DNA from: Piromyces finnis
Lineage: Eukaryota; Neocallimastigomycota; Neocallimastigomycetes; Neocallimastigales; Neocallimastigaceae
NCBI GenBank assembly: GCA_002104945.1
Contig: MCFH01000051.1
Coordinates: 337,683-401,682, forward strand
Length of the DNA: 64,000 nucleotides
Reading direction: 5' to 3'
Made by a program: the position numbers and the translations under genes. Under the pieces are notes generated by a model. That model had not been told where the DNA came from. It was given only the letters and a program-made list of their open reading frames with translations, and did no database searches. Below are positions 35,127-45,151 of this stretch, in pieces; position 1 is the stretch's first letter, and the number at the start of each line of letters is the position of its first letter.

Positions 35127-35837
35127 ATCTTTTTTTATTTTTATTTTATTTTATTTATATTATTTTATATTTAAATTATTATTAAATGTATTTTATATAG
35201 TATATATCTAGTTTTTTTTTTTAAAAATCTATAAATTACTTTACTTTCATGTATATATTTGTATTATTTTTTTATCATTATTCATTAATCCACTTATATG
35301 TATCATAATTACTTTTATTTTTAAATTAATATAACAACAAGGCGAATAATAAAAAAAATACTATCTTTAAAAAAATTTAATTAGTTATTAGGTATATTAT
35401 TTTTTTCTTAGTGTTGATGAATATTTTTTTTATATATAATTTTATGGAAAAATTCTTATTTTAAAGTAATTATTAAATATTTATTGTATTGTTAATTAAA
35501 ATTAAATAATAAATATATGTTGTATGTTGCTATTCATAAACTAATTTAGAATATATAAAGTAACAGAAAGATATATAATAAAATTATTTGGAAAAGATAT
35601 TTATTAAAATATTATATCCAATCTTAAAATATTACTTATTACCAAAGTCTAAAAAAAAAACTTGAAATATTAAAATATCTTTTTATAGTAAAAGATTAAT
35701 ATGAATTGTTAGTACGTGCATAGTTATATCATTTACACCCTTTATGCCCTAATTTCAAAAGATTTGAATGTTCTATAATTATATCAGAAAAATAGAAATA
35801 TTTCAAAAATTTTGATAGTCTCTATTTACTATGATTT
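35127..35837. other. Intergenic between DUF2828 gene and LINE
   Basis: No gene. The last 120 bp contain a short stretch near 35722-35775 that resembles an internal piece of the LINE reverse-transcriptase gene. The 5' boundary of the LINE is not sharply defined here. Confidence 0.55.
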
Positions 35838-36085
35838 CCCTCTTGGGAACGTGCCTTCATTTATTTAATAAATGTAGTTTCTCAAGGGGGTCTACTCATG
35901 CTCATGGTACTGAGAGAGTAGAAAGAATTAAATCCAAGTATTGCGCAATGGATGCTTGGTGCCCTCTTAGGAATGTGCCTTCATTTATTTAATAAATGTA
36001 ATTTCTCAAGGGGGTCTACTCATGCTCATGGTACTGAGAGAGTAGAAAGAATTAAATCCAAGCATTGCGCAATGGATGCTTGGTT
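35838..36085 (+). repeat. Tandem monomers (about 124 bp x2) in LINE 5' region
   Basis: 35838-35961 and 35962-36085 share CCCTCTT.GGAA.GTGCCTTC, CAAGGGGGTCTACTCATGC, GTACTGAGAGAGTAG and TTGCGCAATGGATGCTTGGT with a few substitutions. Tandem 5' monomers carry promoter activity in some LINE families; that role is inferred here. Confidence 0.85.
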
Positions 36086-36726
36086 AGTCTTCAAGGGAAA
36101 ATTATTAGGACTAAGCTCATGGTACTGTGCGATTAAAAAACATTTTATTCATCAAATTTAAGTATTTGATGAATAAGTGAATGTTTGATTTTCAGGTAAG
36201 TTTGTATAGTATTTAATTAGAAGAGTAATACATTTTGTTGCTGTATTTTTTCTTTTATTCATGTATTCATGTAGTACTACTCTTCTCTTGTAAGAATCCA
36301 ATGTAGTCAACTTTAGCATTTGCATTGTACTTTTATATTCATGTAGCTATTGTTGTATTGTTTCTTGTAAGAGACTGATTCACTCTACATCATGTAAAAA
36401 TACTATTCACAAGCTTTCTGGTGTCGACATTCTTGATTCAAATTTTTTACAAATTTAAATATTTAATGAAAAGTAAAGTCAAACAAGTTTAGTGTCAAAA
36501 AGCGAATCGAATTTACTAACAACAAACCAAAACTAGAATTTTTAAAGAAAATTTACAACTAGAATTCAAAAAAAAGAAACTTTAAACAAAGCATCGTAAC
36601 AATTTTTGTACTATCCAGTACTTTTAAGAAGAGAGAGAGAGACAGATTTTTTTCCATATACGTTATATTTATAATTTTTATTAGTATTTATTTTATATTC
36701 AATATTTTTAATTAGAATTTATTATC

Positions 36727-37287
36727 ATGTCAGTCCTTTATATTAAAGATAAGAATTATATCAGACGTGGTACCCGGTCTTATGGTATCCCCTTAGATGA
36801 TATTCGCTCCTTCTTTATCCGTGGTATTCGATCATGGTCAGTAAATATGCTATGGGAAAAACTCGAGGTTATTCTAGAAGATAAATTTAATTCAGTTATT
36901 AGTGTTAAATATTTTCAAACTTTCAATGATCACTTTTTCTTAGTCAAGGTTCATGGTTCATCAAAAGATTGTATTAAAATCTTACACATGTTAAAGAAGA
37001 AACTTTCAGTTACCTCAATTTCCTTTTCAGCTCGTAGTAGAAGGAATCACAAATACACTTTTTCCACTCTCAAACGTAAAATTTTAGTTTCTAATAAACA
37101 TCAACATTCTATTCAACAATCATTTCAACAATCAGTTCAACAATCTCATCAACAATCCGATCTTCAACAAGATCTTCAACAAGTTTCCAATCATGAAAAT
37201 ATTCCAGATCTACAGCAAACACAATTTCAATCTCAACATTCAACAATTAATTCTAATAGCTCTATCAACTCTGTAACAGTTCAATAG
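36727..37287 (+). CDS. LINE N-terminal (ORF1-like) segment, left copy
   Basis: Begins MSVLYIKDKNYIRRGTRSYG; about 130 residues of mixed basic and hydrophobic sequence that could be an RRM-like nucleic-acid-binding domain, then a Gln/Ser-rich linker with imperfect 12-base repeats (DLQQ units). A lost A near 37275 ends it prematurely; the mirrored copy reads on for 363 residues into the endonuclease. I see no separate ORF1/ORF2 junction once the deletion is discounted. Confidence 0.7.
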   Translation: MSVLYIKDKNYIRRGTRSYGIPLDDIRSFFIRGIRSWSVNMLWEKLEVILEDKFNSVISVKYFQTFNDHFFLVKVHGSSKDCIKILHMLKKKLSVTSISFSARSRRNHKYTFSTLKRKILVSNKHQHSIQQSFQQSVQQSHQQSDLQQDLQQVSNHENIPDLQQTQFQSQHSTINSNSSINSVTVQ

Positions 37288-38378
37288 TTGATAGTTCTTC
37301 AGTTTCACAGCCATCTAGTAATAGTTCTACTTATTCCTCTGATGCATCATCCATTAATAATGATGACCTTGATAATAATAATAATAGCAACGATTCTTCC
37401 TCATCCAACAAGCCTGATAACTTTTCTTTTTGTCTTAGTTGGAACACCAATGGGTGGAATCATGAAAAGAGAGATAGTATTAGCTATTTCACAGCTATTT
37501 TCAAACCATTATTCTTATGTTTCCAAGAAACTGGTAATGGTTCTGGATCGAATACAGATTATCCTTGTCGTGTTACTTTGCGAAACTATAGACACTTTTT
37601 CAAGAAAGCTGACGAATCAGTTCCTGGAATGAGAGGTTTATATTTAGGTTTTCACAATTCGTGTCAAGCCTCACTTGAAAACTTCTCTGGAAAGTATATT
37701 ATTTCTATTTATACTTTTAGTCTCTGGAATAGATTCAAATGCTCGATTGGAAATGTTTATATGCCTCATAGTCATCACAACATCTATGTTGATCATGCAA
37801 AGTTAGAAGTTCGCTTGTGGTTACAAACTCATTCATCCCATCCATCGATTCTTGTTGGTGATTTTAATATGTCTAAAGTAAAATTATCCAACTGGTTATC
37901 AACTAATGGATTAGGAGATTGGGAAATTCTTCCGCTTAGAGGGTCTACTATCTCTTGGACTCGAGGTGATCAATCTTCCGACATTGACCATGCTCTTATC
38001 AATTCGAAGATGAAAGATCTTATTCACTCAGGATCATTTATAAATAATTTTTATCCGTATCAGACCATAAGCCACTTCTTATTAATGGTAAAATTATTCC
38101 TATGGAAGATTTTTCTAATGACTTTAACGTTCCTAAGAAAATTCTGAAATGGAATAGATTAAAATGTATTGAGGAAAAGGAATCTATTCTAGTCATAATA
38201 AATTCCAAATCTTTCAGCAATATTCAACGATCCTAATGTTTCTACAGATGAACTTTCCAAAGAATTTACTTCAACTGCTTTTTCAATTGCAGACGAGCTC
38301 AGTATTACCTCAGCAAATAATGTTATAAAGTCTTCATTTCATATTTCACAACAAATTTTTAATCTTCAAAAAATCAAA
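37288..38378 (+). CDS. LINE endonuclease (APE-type) segment, frame-broken
   Basis: Reads as an apurinic-like endonuclease: SWNTNGW near 37438, CFQETGNGSG near 37520, LVGDFNMSKVK near 37850, then SDIDHALINSK near 37978 and a broken SDHKPLL near 38063. The set N, E, D-x-N and SDH matches the catalytic residues of LINE endonucleases that nick target DNA for reverse transcription. It is split by one-base deletions at about 38058, 38193 and 38212 that together restore the frame before the reverse transcriptase. Confidence 0.75.
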
Positions 38379-41234
38379 ATGAAGTTGTATAAGAGATTTA
38401 AAAAAGAAAGAATTTATGATATAGATGAATTTATTAAAAGAATTAAAATCTACCGTAAACTCATTGATTACATCCACAAAAGATGTAATGAATTTAGGAA
38501 GCAAGAATATCTTCATTGGATTAAAACAGGATGTGAGTATATGAAGAGTCATAATCCTAAGAAGGCCTGGAAATGGATCAAGAAAACTGCAAAAATTGGA
38601 AAAGATTCTTTCTTTATTGCTCAACCAATTAAAAATAAAAATGGAGAATTAGTTGTTGCTACGGAAGAACAACTAGATGTGTGGCATGATCATTTCGAAA
38701 ATCTTGCATCAGACCCAAGTGGTGTAAGTCTTGATTTGGAGCATTGGTATGAAGAACCAACGAATAAACGTTTTTCACTTCCTATGCTTGATGAGTGGGA
38801 TATCAACCAAGATATTAGTATTGATGAAGTCAAGTCAGCTATCCTCACTACTCCAAATTATAAAGCATCAGGTCCGGATGGTATTCCAATTGAATTTTAC
38901 AAAGCATTAGTTCCATCAAGTAATGATTCTAATAATGCTACAGATAATAATTCTTCTGGTAATACTACTTCAGATAATGATGCTCATGGTTTAAATTTTA
39001 TTCTTAAATTATTCAACCGTATTTGGGATGGAGATTTCCCCAACTCATGGAATGAATCCAGTATTGTTTCTATTCCTAAGAAGGGAGATTTGACAGATTG
39101 TGATAACTATCGAGGTATATCACTTATCAATAATGGTATTAAGTTGATTTCCAAAATTGTCACCACTAGAATCTCAGAATATGGTTTAAAGAATAATTTC
39201 ATTAGACCTGAACAATTTGGTTTTCGAAAAAAGGAAGAAAGTATTAGTCTTTTCATTTCAATCCAAGAAATATGCCGTAGACGTCAATTAGATAATAAAG
39301 AGACATATTTGGCCTTTTTAGATCTCAGGAAAGCATACGATTCAGTCCCAATCGGTAATATTCTCCATAAATTAGATTGTTTAGGAATCCGAGGTAAGAG
39401 TCTACAATTTATCAAAAATTTATATTTAACATCTAAGGCTAATGTCAAATTAGATGGACAATTCTCGAAATCTTTTGATGTGAAGAAAGGAGTCCGTCAA
39501 GGTTGCCCTCTTTCTCCTATTCTCTTTAATCTCTTTATTAATGATATATTTAGAGAGTGCGAAGATCTAGGAGTCAGTTTAGGTGACACTCGATGCTGTG
39601 GTGGACTTTTTGCAGATGATATAGTTATTTGTGCTCCAACAAGAGGATGCTTAAAAAAGATGCTTAGAAGAGTTAATGAATGGGCATTGTATAATGAAAT
39701 GGAATTTGGTATCCAGAAATGTTCAACGATGGTGATTCGTCCTGAATCAATAGAAAATCAGAACAAGAGAGATCCAACATTTTACTTAGCAGGACAACCC
39801 ATTCCAACTACTGATTGTTATACTTATCTTGGTGTTCCATTTGATAAGAATCTGTCCCTTAAACCAGTAATTAAAGCTCTTAATAACAAGGTTTTGAAAG
39901 GGCTTTTCTCAGTCAGTAAATTCTTAAGAAATCCTAATATTCCTATTCCTTTCAAAAAACTAGTACTTAACTCACAAGTGATTAGCAGAGTTTCATACTT
40001 TGCACCATTACTTGGATCCAACAAAGCTAGGTCTAGGATTGCTCAGAAGCATGTTAACAAAGGAATACGATGGGTTGCCGGAGTTCATAAAGCTGTATCG
40101 TTTATATCTTTATACTCTATTTCAAAAGATTTGAATATTCCTCCATTGTCAGCCAAATGTGCGTTAGCTCAGGTTAGATGTTTTAACAAATGGAAAAACT
40201 CAAATTGTATTATCTCACACCTTGTCAATTACATTCCTAAATTTAGAAAATACACGTGGTGCAAATCAAGTAGGACACTTGATAAAAAATTAAAGAAACA
40301 TGGAGATGTTAAAGCAGTTAAAAACTTTTATTGGAAAGATCTCAAAGGGAATTCAATCAAAGCGCAATATTATGATGATAATAAATTTATTGAAACTAAA
40401 GATTTTATTAAATTATGTTATGAGTACCCAGAGTTTGCCTATGGCTTCTACTGGCTATTGAAAGCAAGAAGCGGATACAAGTTGGATGCTAGAGTTGCCA
40501 AAGCTGCCAAATTTGTTGATCCAGTTTGTCCTAACTACTGTCCATGTTGCAAGTGTGGAGATCAAAGTATTAAACATTGGTTATTAGATTGTCCAACATT
40601 TAGAGATATCCGTATTAAACATTATGATTCCATAGTCCAGCTATTAAATTTTTTCAGTCAACGTAATTCCAATAGTCCTATCAATAATAATGAAATTGAT
40701 AATATCAGTAGAGATAGTAATAACATTAATAGTAATAGTAACAATAGTAGTAATAACAATAGTAATAGTAACAATAGTAATAGTAACAATAGTAATAATA
40801 ACAATAATAGAAATAATAATATTAGTAATGATAGCAATAGTGAAGATAATAATTCTAATTTAGATAGTAATTTAGTTAATGATAGTAATAGTTCTAATAA
40901 TCCGGTGAATATTAATGTGTATGATTATTCTAGTGTGTGCAGTAAAATATTTAAATTCCTTCTTGGGGGAAGAAGTTTTAACAATATTAATTACAATTCA
41001 AGGGAATGGAAAGAACTTTGTAAGCGTCAGATTCAATCTGGTACTAACGAAGGAACACCATTCTTGACGGTAACCGCGGAACTTCTAACCAAAATCATGC
41101 CTTTTGCTATTGGCCAGCAATGGTCAATGTTCAAAAGGTTTGAAGCAACATCCAAGAGCGTCAATGCTGAAGAAACAGTAAGACAGGCCAGGAGGGCCAG
41201 CGCAACCAATGGAGATCATAATTTTGTTCCATGA
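38379..41234 (+). CDS. LINE reverse transcriptase with zinc knuckle, left copy
   Basis: 951 intact codons, continuing the endonuclease frame; the ATG at 38379 is internal. Motifs in order: YKASGPDGIPIEFYKAL (about 165), SIVSIPKKGD...NYRGISL (about 230), FLDLRKAYDSVP (about 315), RQGCPLSPILFNLFINDI (about 370), catalytic GLFADDIVICA (about 408), TYLGVPF (about 485), a C-terminal zinc knuckle CPCCKCGDQSIKHWLLDC (about 720), then an Asn/Ser-rich linker of about 90 residues and a further conserved-looking tail (IMPFAIGQQWSMFKRFEA). The catalytic Asp pair is present. The protein sequence is identical to that of the mirrored copy. Confidence 0.93.
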   Translation: MKLYKRFKKERIYDIDEFIKRIKIYRKLIDYIHKRCNEFRKQEYLHWIKTGCEYMKSHNPKKAWKWIKKTAKIGKDSFFIAQPIKNKNGELVVATEEQLDVWHDHFENLASDPSGVSLDLEHWYEEPTNKRFSLPMLDEWDINQDISIDEVKSAILTTPNYKASGPDGIPIEFYKALVPSSNDSNNATDNNSSGNTTSDNDAHGLNFILKLFNRIWDGDFPNSWNESSIVSIPKKGDLTDCDNYRGISLINNGIKLISKIVTTRISEYGLKNNFIRPEQFGFRKKEESISLFISIQEICRRRQLDNKETYLAFLDLRKAYDSVPIGNILHKLDCLGIRGKSLQFIKNLYLTSKANVKLDGQFSKSFDVKKGVRQGCPLSPILFNLFINDIFRECEDLGVSLGDTRCCGGLFADDIVICAPTRGCLKKMLRRVNEWALYNEMEFGIQKCSTMVIRPESIENQNKRDPTFYLAGQPIPTTDCYTYLGVPFDKNLSLKPVIKALNNKVLKGLFSVSKFLRNPNIPIPFKKLVLNSQVISRVSYFAPLLGSNKARSRIAQKHVNKGIRWVAGVHKAVSFISLYSISKDLNIPPLSAKCALAQVRCFNKWKNSNCIISHLVNYIPKFRKYTWCKSSRTLDKKLKKHGDVKAVKNFYWKDLKGNSIKAQYYDDNKFIETKDFIKLCYEYPEFAYGFYWLLKARSGYKLDARVAKAAKFVDPVCPNYCPCCKCGDQSIKHWLLDCPTFRDIRIKHYDSIVQLLNFFSQRNSNSPINNNEIDNISRDSNNINSNSNNSSNNNSNSNNSNSNNSNNNNNRNNNISNDSNSEDNNSNLDSNLVNDSNSSNNPVNINVYDYSSVCSKIFKFLLGGRSFNNINYNSREWKELCKRQIQSGTNEGTPFLTVTAELLTKIMPFAIGQQWSMFKRFEATSKSVNAEETVRQARRASATNGDHNFVP

Positions 41235-41394
41235 CAAAATTTTGATCTTTGGCTCGGTGTCCCATTGGAAGTCAAATACAATTATTATACTTTAGTATGA
41301 TAGTGGCTTTCTTACTTTAATTAAAATTACTAGAATACATTATACCCAATTTTTATTCATTTGTGTTTATTTAAACATATTTTTTTTTATTTTT

Positions 41395-41469
41395 ATTTTA
41401 TTTTAATTTTTTATTACATGTATTATAATTTTAATTAAATTAATAATAAAGTTTAAAATATTTGATGCC

Positions 41470-41495
<26 letters not shown>
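41395..41495. other. Asymmetric spacer at palindrome centre
   Basis: About 100 bp with no mirror partner. It holds the last part of the LINE 3' region, AATAAA, GATGCCGTT and most of the A-tail. The right arm starts inside the A run. Confidence 0.85.

Positions 41496-41500
<5 letters not shown>
41445..41500 (+). terminator. LINE polyadenylation signal and A-tail
   Basis: AATAAA at 41445-41450 lies 22 bases before a 28-residue A run (41473-41500). This marks the genuine 3' end of the left LINE copy and is absent from the right copy. Confidence 0.85.
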
Positions 41501-41654
41501 TAAAAAAAATATGTTTAAATAAACACAAATGAATAAAAATTGGGTATAATGTATTCTAGTAATTTTAATTAAAGTAAGAAAGCCACTATCATACTAAAGT
41601 ATAATAATTGTATTTGACTTCCAATGGGACACCGAGCCAAAGATCAAAATTTTG

Positions 41655-44510
41655 TCATGGAACAAAATTATGATCTCCATTGGTTGCGCTGGCCCTCCTG
41701 GCCTGTCTTACTGTTTCTTCAGCATTGACGCTCTTGGATGTTGCTTCAAACCTTTTGAACATTGACCATTGCTGGCCAATAGCAAAAGGCATGATTTTGG
41801 TTAGAAGTTCCGCGGTTACCGTCAAGAATGGTGTTCCTTCGTTAGTACCAGATTGAATCTGACGCTTACAAAGTTCTTTCCATTCCCTTGAATTGTAATT
41901 AATATTGTTAAAACTTCTTCCCCCAAGAAGGAATTTAAATATTTTACTGCACACACTAGAATAATCATACACATTAATATTCACCGGATTATTAGAACTA
42001 TTACTATCATTAACTAAATTACTATCTAAATTAGAATTATTATCTTCACTATTGCTATCATTACTAATATTATTATTTCTATTATTGTTATTATTACTAT
42101 TGTTACTATTACTATTGTTACTATTACTATTGTTATTACTACTATTGTTACTATTACTATTAATGTTATTACTATCTCTACTGATATTATCAATTTCATT
42201 ATTATTGATAGGACTATTGGAATTACGTTGACTGAAAAAATTTAATAGCTGGACTATGGAATCATAATGTTTAATACGGATATCTCTAAATGTTGGACAA
42301 TCTAATAACCAATGTTTAATACTTTGATCTCCACACTTGCAACATGGACAGTAGTTAGGACAAACTGGATCAACAAATTTGGCAGCTTTGGCAACTCTAG
42401 CATCCAACTTGTATCCGCTTCTTGCTTTCAATAGCCAGTAGAAGCCATAGGCAAACTCTGGGTACTCATAACATAATTTAATAAAATCTTTAGTTTCAAT
42501 AAATTTATTATCATCATAATATTGCGCTTTGATTGAATTCCCTTTGAGATCTTTCCAATAAAAGTTTTTAACTGCTTTAACATCTCCATGTTTCTTTAAT
42601 TTTTTATCAAGTGTCCTACTTGATTTGCACCACGTGTATTTTCTAAATTTAGGAATGTAATTGACAAGGTGTGAGATAATACAATTTGAGTTTTTCCATT
42701 TGTTAAAACATCTAACCTGAGCTAACGCACATTTGGCTGACAATGGAGGAATATTCAAATCTTTTGAAATAGAGTATAAAGATATAAACGATACAGCTTT
42801 ATGAACTCCGGCAACCCATCGTATTCCTTTGTTAACATGCTTCTGAGCAATCCTAGACCTAGCTTTGTTGGATCCAAGTAATGGTGCAAAGTATGAAACT
42901 CTGCTAATCACTTGTGAGTTAAGTACTAGTTTTTTGAAAGGAATAGGAATATTAGGATTTCTTAAGAATTTACTGACTGAGAAAAGCCCTTTCAAAACCT
43001 TGTTATTAAGAGCTTTAATTACTGGTTTAAGGGACAGATTCTTATCAAATGGAACACCAAGATAAGTATAACAATCAGTAGTTGGAATGGGTTGTCCTGC
43101 TAAGTAAAATGTTGGATCTCTCTTGTTCTGATTTTCTATTGATTCAGGACGAATCACCATCGTTGAACATTTCTGGATACCAAATTCCATTTCATTATAC
43201 AATGCCCATTCATTAACTCTTCTAAGCATCTTTTTTAAGCATCCTCTTGTTGGAGCACAAATAACTATATCATCTGCAAAAAGTCCACCACAGCATCGAG
43301 TGTCACCTAAACTGACTCCTAGATCTTCGCACTCTCTAAATATATCATTAATAAAGAGATTAAAGAGAATAGGAGAAAGAGGGCAACCTTGACGGACTCC
43401 TTTCTTCACATCAAAAGATTTCGAGAATTGTCCATCTAATTTGACATTAGCCTTAGATGTTAAATATAAATTTTTGATAAATTGTAGACTCTTACCTCGG
43501 ATTCCTAAACAATCTAATTTATGGAGAATATTACCGATTGGGACTGAATCGTATGCTTTCCTGAGATCTAAAAAGGCCAAATATGTCTCTTTATTATCTA
43601 ATTGACGTCTACGGCATATTTCTTGGATTGAAATGAAAAGACTAATACTTTCTTCCTTTTTTCGAAAACCAAATTGTTCAGGTCTAATGAAATTATTCTT
43701 TAAACCATATTCTGAGATTCTAGTGGTGACAATTTTGGAAATCAACTTAATACCATTATTGATAAGTGATATACCTCGATAGTTATCACAATCTGTCAAA
43801 TCTCCCTTCTTAGGAATAGAAACAATACTGGATTCATTCCATGAGTTGGGGAAATCTCCATCCCAAATACGGTTGAATAATTTAAGAATAAAATTTAAAC
43901 CATGAGCATCATTATCTGAAGTAGTATTACCAGAAGAATTATTATCTGTAGCATTATTAGAATCATTACTTGATGGAACTAATGCTTTGTAAAATTCAAT
44001 TGGAATACCATCCGGACCTGATGCTTTATAATTTGGAGTAGTGAGGATAGCTGACTTGACTTCATCAATACTAATATCTTGGTTGATATCCCACTCATCA
44101 AGCATAGGAAGTGAAAAACGTTTATTCGTTGGTTCTTCATACCAATGCTCCAAATCAAGACTTACACCACTTGGGTCTGATGCAAGATTTTCGAAATGAT
44201 CATGCCACACATCTAGTTGTTCTTCCGTAGCAACAACTAATTCTCCATTTTTATTTTTAATTGGTTGAGCAATAAAGAAAGAATCTTTTCCAATTTTTGC
44301 AGTTTTCTTGATCCATTTCCAGGCCTTCTTAGGATTATGACTCTTCATATACTCACATCCTGTTTTAATCCAATGAAGATATTCTTGCTTCCTAAATTCA
44401 TTACATCTTTTGTGGATGTAATCAATGAGTTTACGGTAGATTTTAATTCTTTTAATAAATTCATCTATATCATAAATTCTTTCTTTTTTAAATCTCTTAT
44501 ACAACTTCAT
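41655..44510 (-). CDS. LINE reverse transcriptase with zinc knuckle, right copy
   Basis: 951 intact codons whose protein is identical to that of the left copy at 38379-41234, including FADDIVI and the zinc knuckle. Intactness over 2.9 kb contrasts with the damaged single-copy genes further along the same arm. Confidence 0.92.
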   Translation of the reverse strand: MKLYKRFKKERIYDIDEFIKRIKIYRKLIDYIHKRCNEFRKQEYLHWIKTGCEYMKSHNPKKAWKWIKKTAKIGKDSFFIAQPIKNKNGELVVATEEQLDVWHDHFENLASDPSGVSLDLEHWYEEPTNKRFSLPMLDEWDINQDISIDEVKSAILTTPNYKASGPDGIPIEFYKALVPSSNDSNNATDNNSSGNTTSDNDAHGLNFILKLFNRIWDGDFPNSWNESSIVSIPKKGDLTDCDNYRGISLINNGIKLISKIVTTRISEYGLKNNFIRPEQFGFRKKEESISLFISIQEICRRRQLDNKETYLAFLDLRKAYDSVPIGNILHKLDCLGIRGKSLQFIKNLYLTSKANVKLDGQFSKSFDVKKGVRQGCPLSPILFNLFINDIFRECEDLGVSLGDTRCCGGLFADDIVICAPTRGCLKKMLRRVNEWALYNEMEFGIQKCSTMVIRPESIENQNKRDPTFYLAGQPIPTTDCYTYLGVPFDKNLSLKPVIKALNNKVLKGLFSVSKFLRNPNIPIPFKKLVLNSQVISRVSYFAPLLGSNKARSRIAQKHVNKGIRWVAGVHKAVSFISLYSISKDLNIPPLSAKCALAQVRCFNKWKNSNCIISHLVNYIPKFRKYTWCKSSRTLDKKLKKHGDVKAVKNFYWKDLKGNSIKAQYYDDNKFIETKDFIKLCYEYPEFAYGFYWLLKARSGYKLDARVAKAAKFVDPVCPNYCPCCKCGDQSIKHWLLDCPTFRDIRIKHYDSIVQLLNFFSQRNSNSPINNNEIDNISRDSNNINSNSNNSSNNNSNSNNSNSNNSNNNNNRNNNISNDSNSEDNNSNLDSNLVNDSNSSNNPVNINVYDYSSVCSKIFKFLLGGRSFNNINYNSREWKELCKRQIQSGTNEGTPFLTVTAELLTKIMPFAIGQQWSMFKRFEATSKSVNAEETVRQARRASATNGDHNFVP

Positions 44511-44560
44511 TTTGATTTTTTGAAGATTAAAAATTTGTTGTGAAATATGAAATGAAGACT

Positions 44561-45151
44561 TTATAACATTATTTGCTGAGTAATACTGAGCTCGTCTGCA
44601 ATTGAAAAAGCAGTTGAAGTAAACTCTTTGGAAAGTTCATCTGTAGAAACATTAGGATCGTTGGATTTTGCTGAAAGTATTTGGAATTTATTATGACTGA
44701 GAATAGATTCCTTTTCCTCAATACATTTTAATCTATTCCATTTCAGAATTTTCTTAGGAACATTAAAGTCATTAGAAAAATCTTCCATAGGAATAATTTT
44801 ACCATTAATAAGAAGTGGCTTATGGTCTGATACAGGATAAAAATTATTTATAAATGATCCTGAGTGAATAAGATCTTTCATCTTCGAATTGATAAGAGCA
44901 TGGTCAATGTCGGAAGATTGATCACCTCGAGTCCAAGAGATAGTAGACCCTCTAAGCGGAAGAATTTCCCAATCTCCTAATCCATTAGTTGATAACCAGT
45001 TGGATAATTTTACTTTAGACATATTAAAATCACCAACAAGAATCGATGGATGGGATGAATGAGTTTGTAACCACAAGCGAACTTCTAACTTTGCATGATC
45101 AACATAGATGTTGTGATGACTATGAGGCATATAAACATTCCAATCGAGCAT
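44561..45151 (-). CDS. LINE endonuclease C-terminal segment, right copy
   Basis: Reads YMPHSHHNIYVDHAKLE, VGDFNMSKVK, SDIDHALINSK and an intact SDHKPLL, where the left copy is broken. It ends prematurely (SITQQIML) at a lost C near 44580, just before the reverse-transcriptase frame. The apparent start is created by a lost A near 45140; the real frame continues from the preceding segment. Confidence 0.75.
   Translation of the reverse strand: MLDWNVYMPHSHHNIYVDHAKLEVRLWLQTHSSHPSILVGDFNMSKVKLSNWLSTNGLGDWEILPLRGSTISWTRGDQSSDIDHALINSKMKDLIHSGSFINNFYPVSDHKPLLINGKIIPMEDFSNDFNVPKKILKWNRLKCIEEKESILSHNKFQILSAKSNDPNVSTDELSKEFTSTAFSIADELSITQQIML

Larger units (their letters stand above)
35838..41500 (+). 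mobile_element. APE-type LINE (non-LTR retrotransposon), left copy
   Basis: In order: two tandem monomers of about 124 bp, an untranslated leader, a coding region of about 4.5 kb (RRM-sized N-terminal domain, Gln/Ser-rich linker, apurinic-type endonuclease, reverse transcriptase, zinc knuckle, Asn/Ser-rich tail), a 3' untranslated region with AATAAA, and 28 A residues. This is a full-length LINE layout. The frame is broken by about four one-base deletions (near 37275, 38058, 38193 and 38212), while the mirrored copy is intact at those points, so the coding region was probably one ORF of about 1,500 residues. No 3' target-site duplication can be seen because the A-tail passes directly into the inverted arm. 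I do not assign a clade. Confidence 0.88.

Noticed and set aside
41395-41500. Missed hairpin-adapter read as the sole explanation of the palindrome
   Set aside because: That would give a symmetric centre; here about 100 bp including the A-tail lacks a mirror partner. An artefact of another kind remains open.
35838-41500. Retrovirus or LTR element
   Set aside because: No LTRs, protease, RNase H or integrase; the A-tail and APE-type endonuclease identify a LINE.
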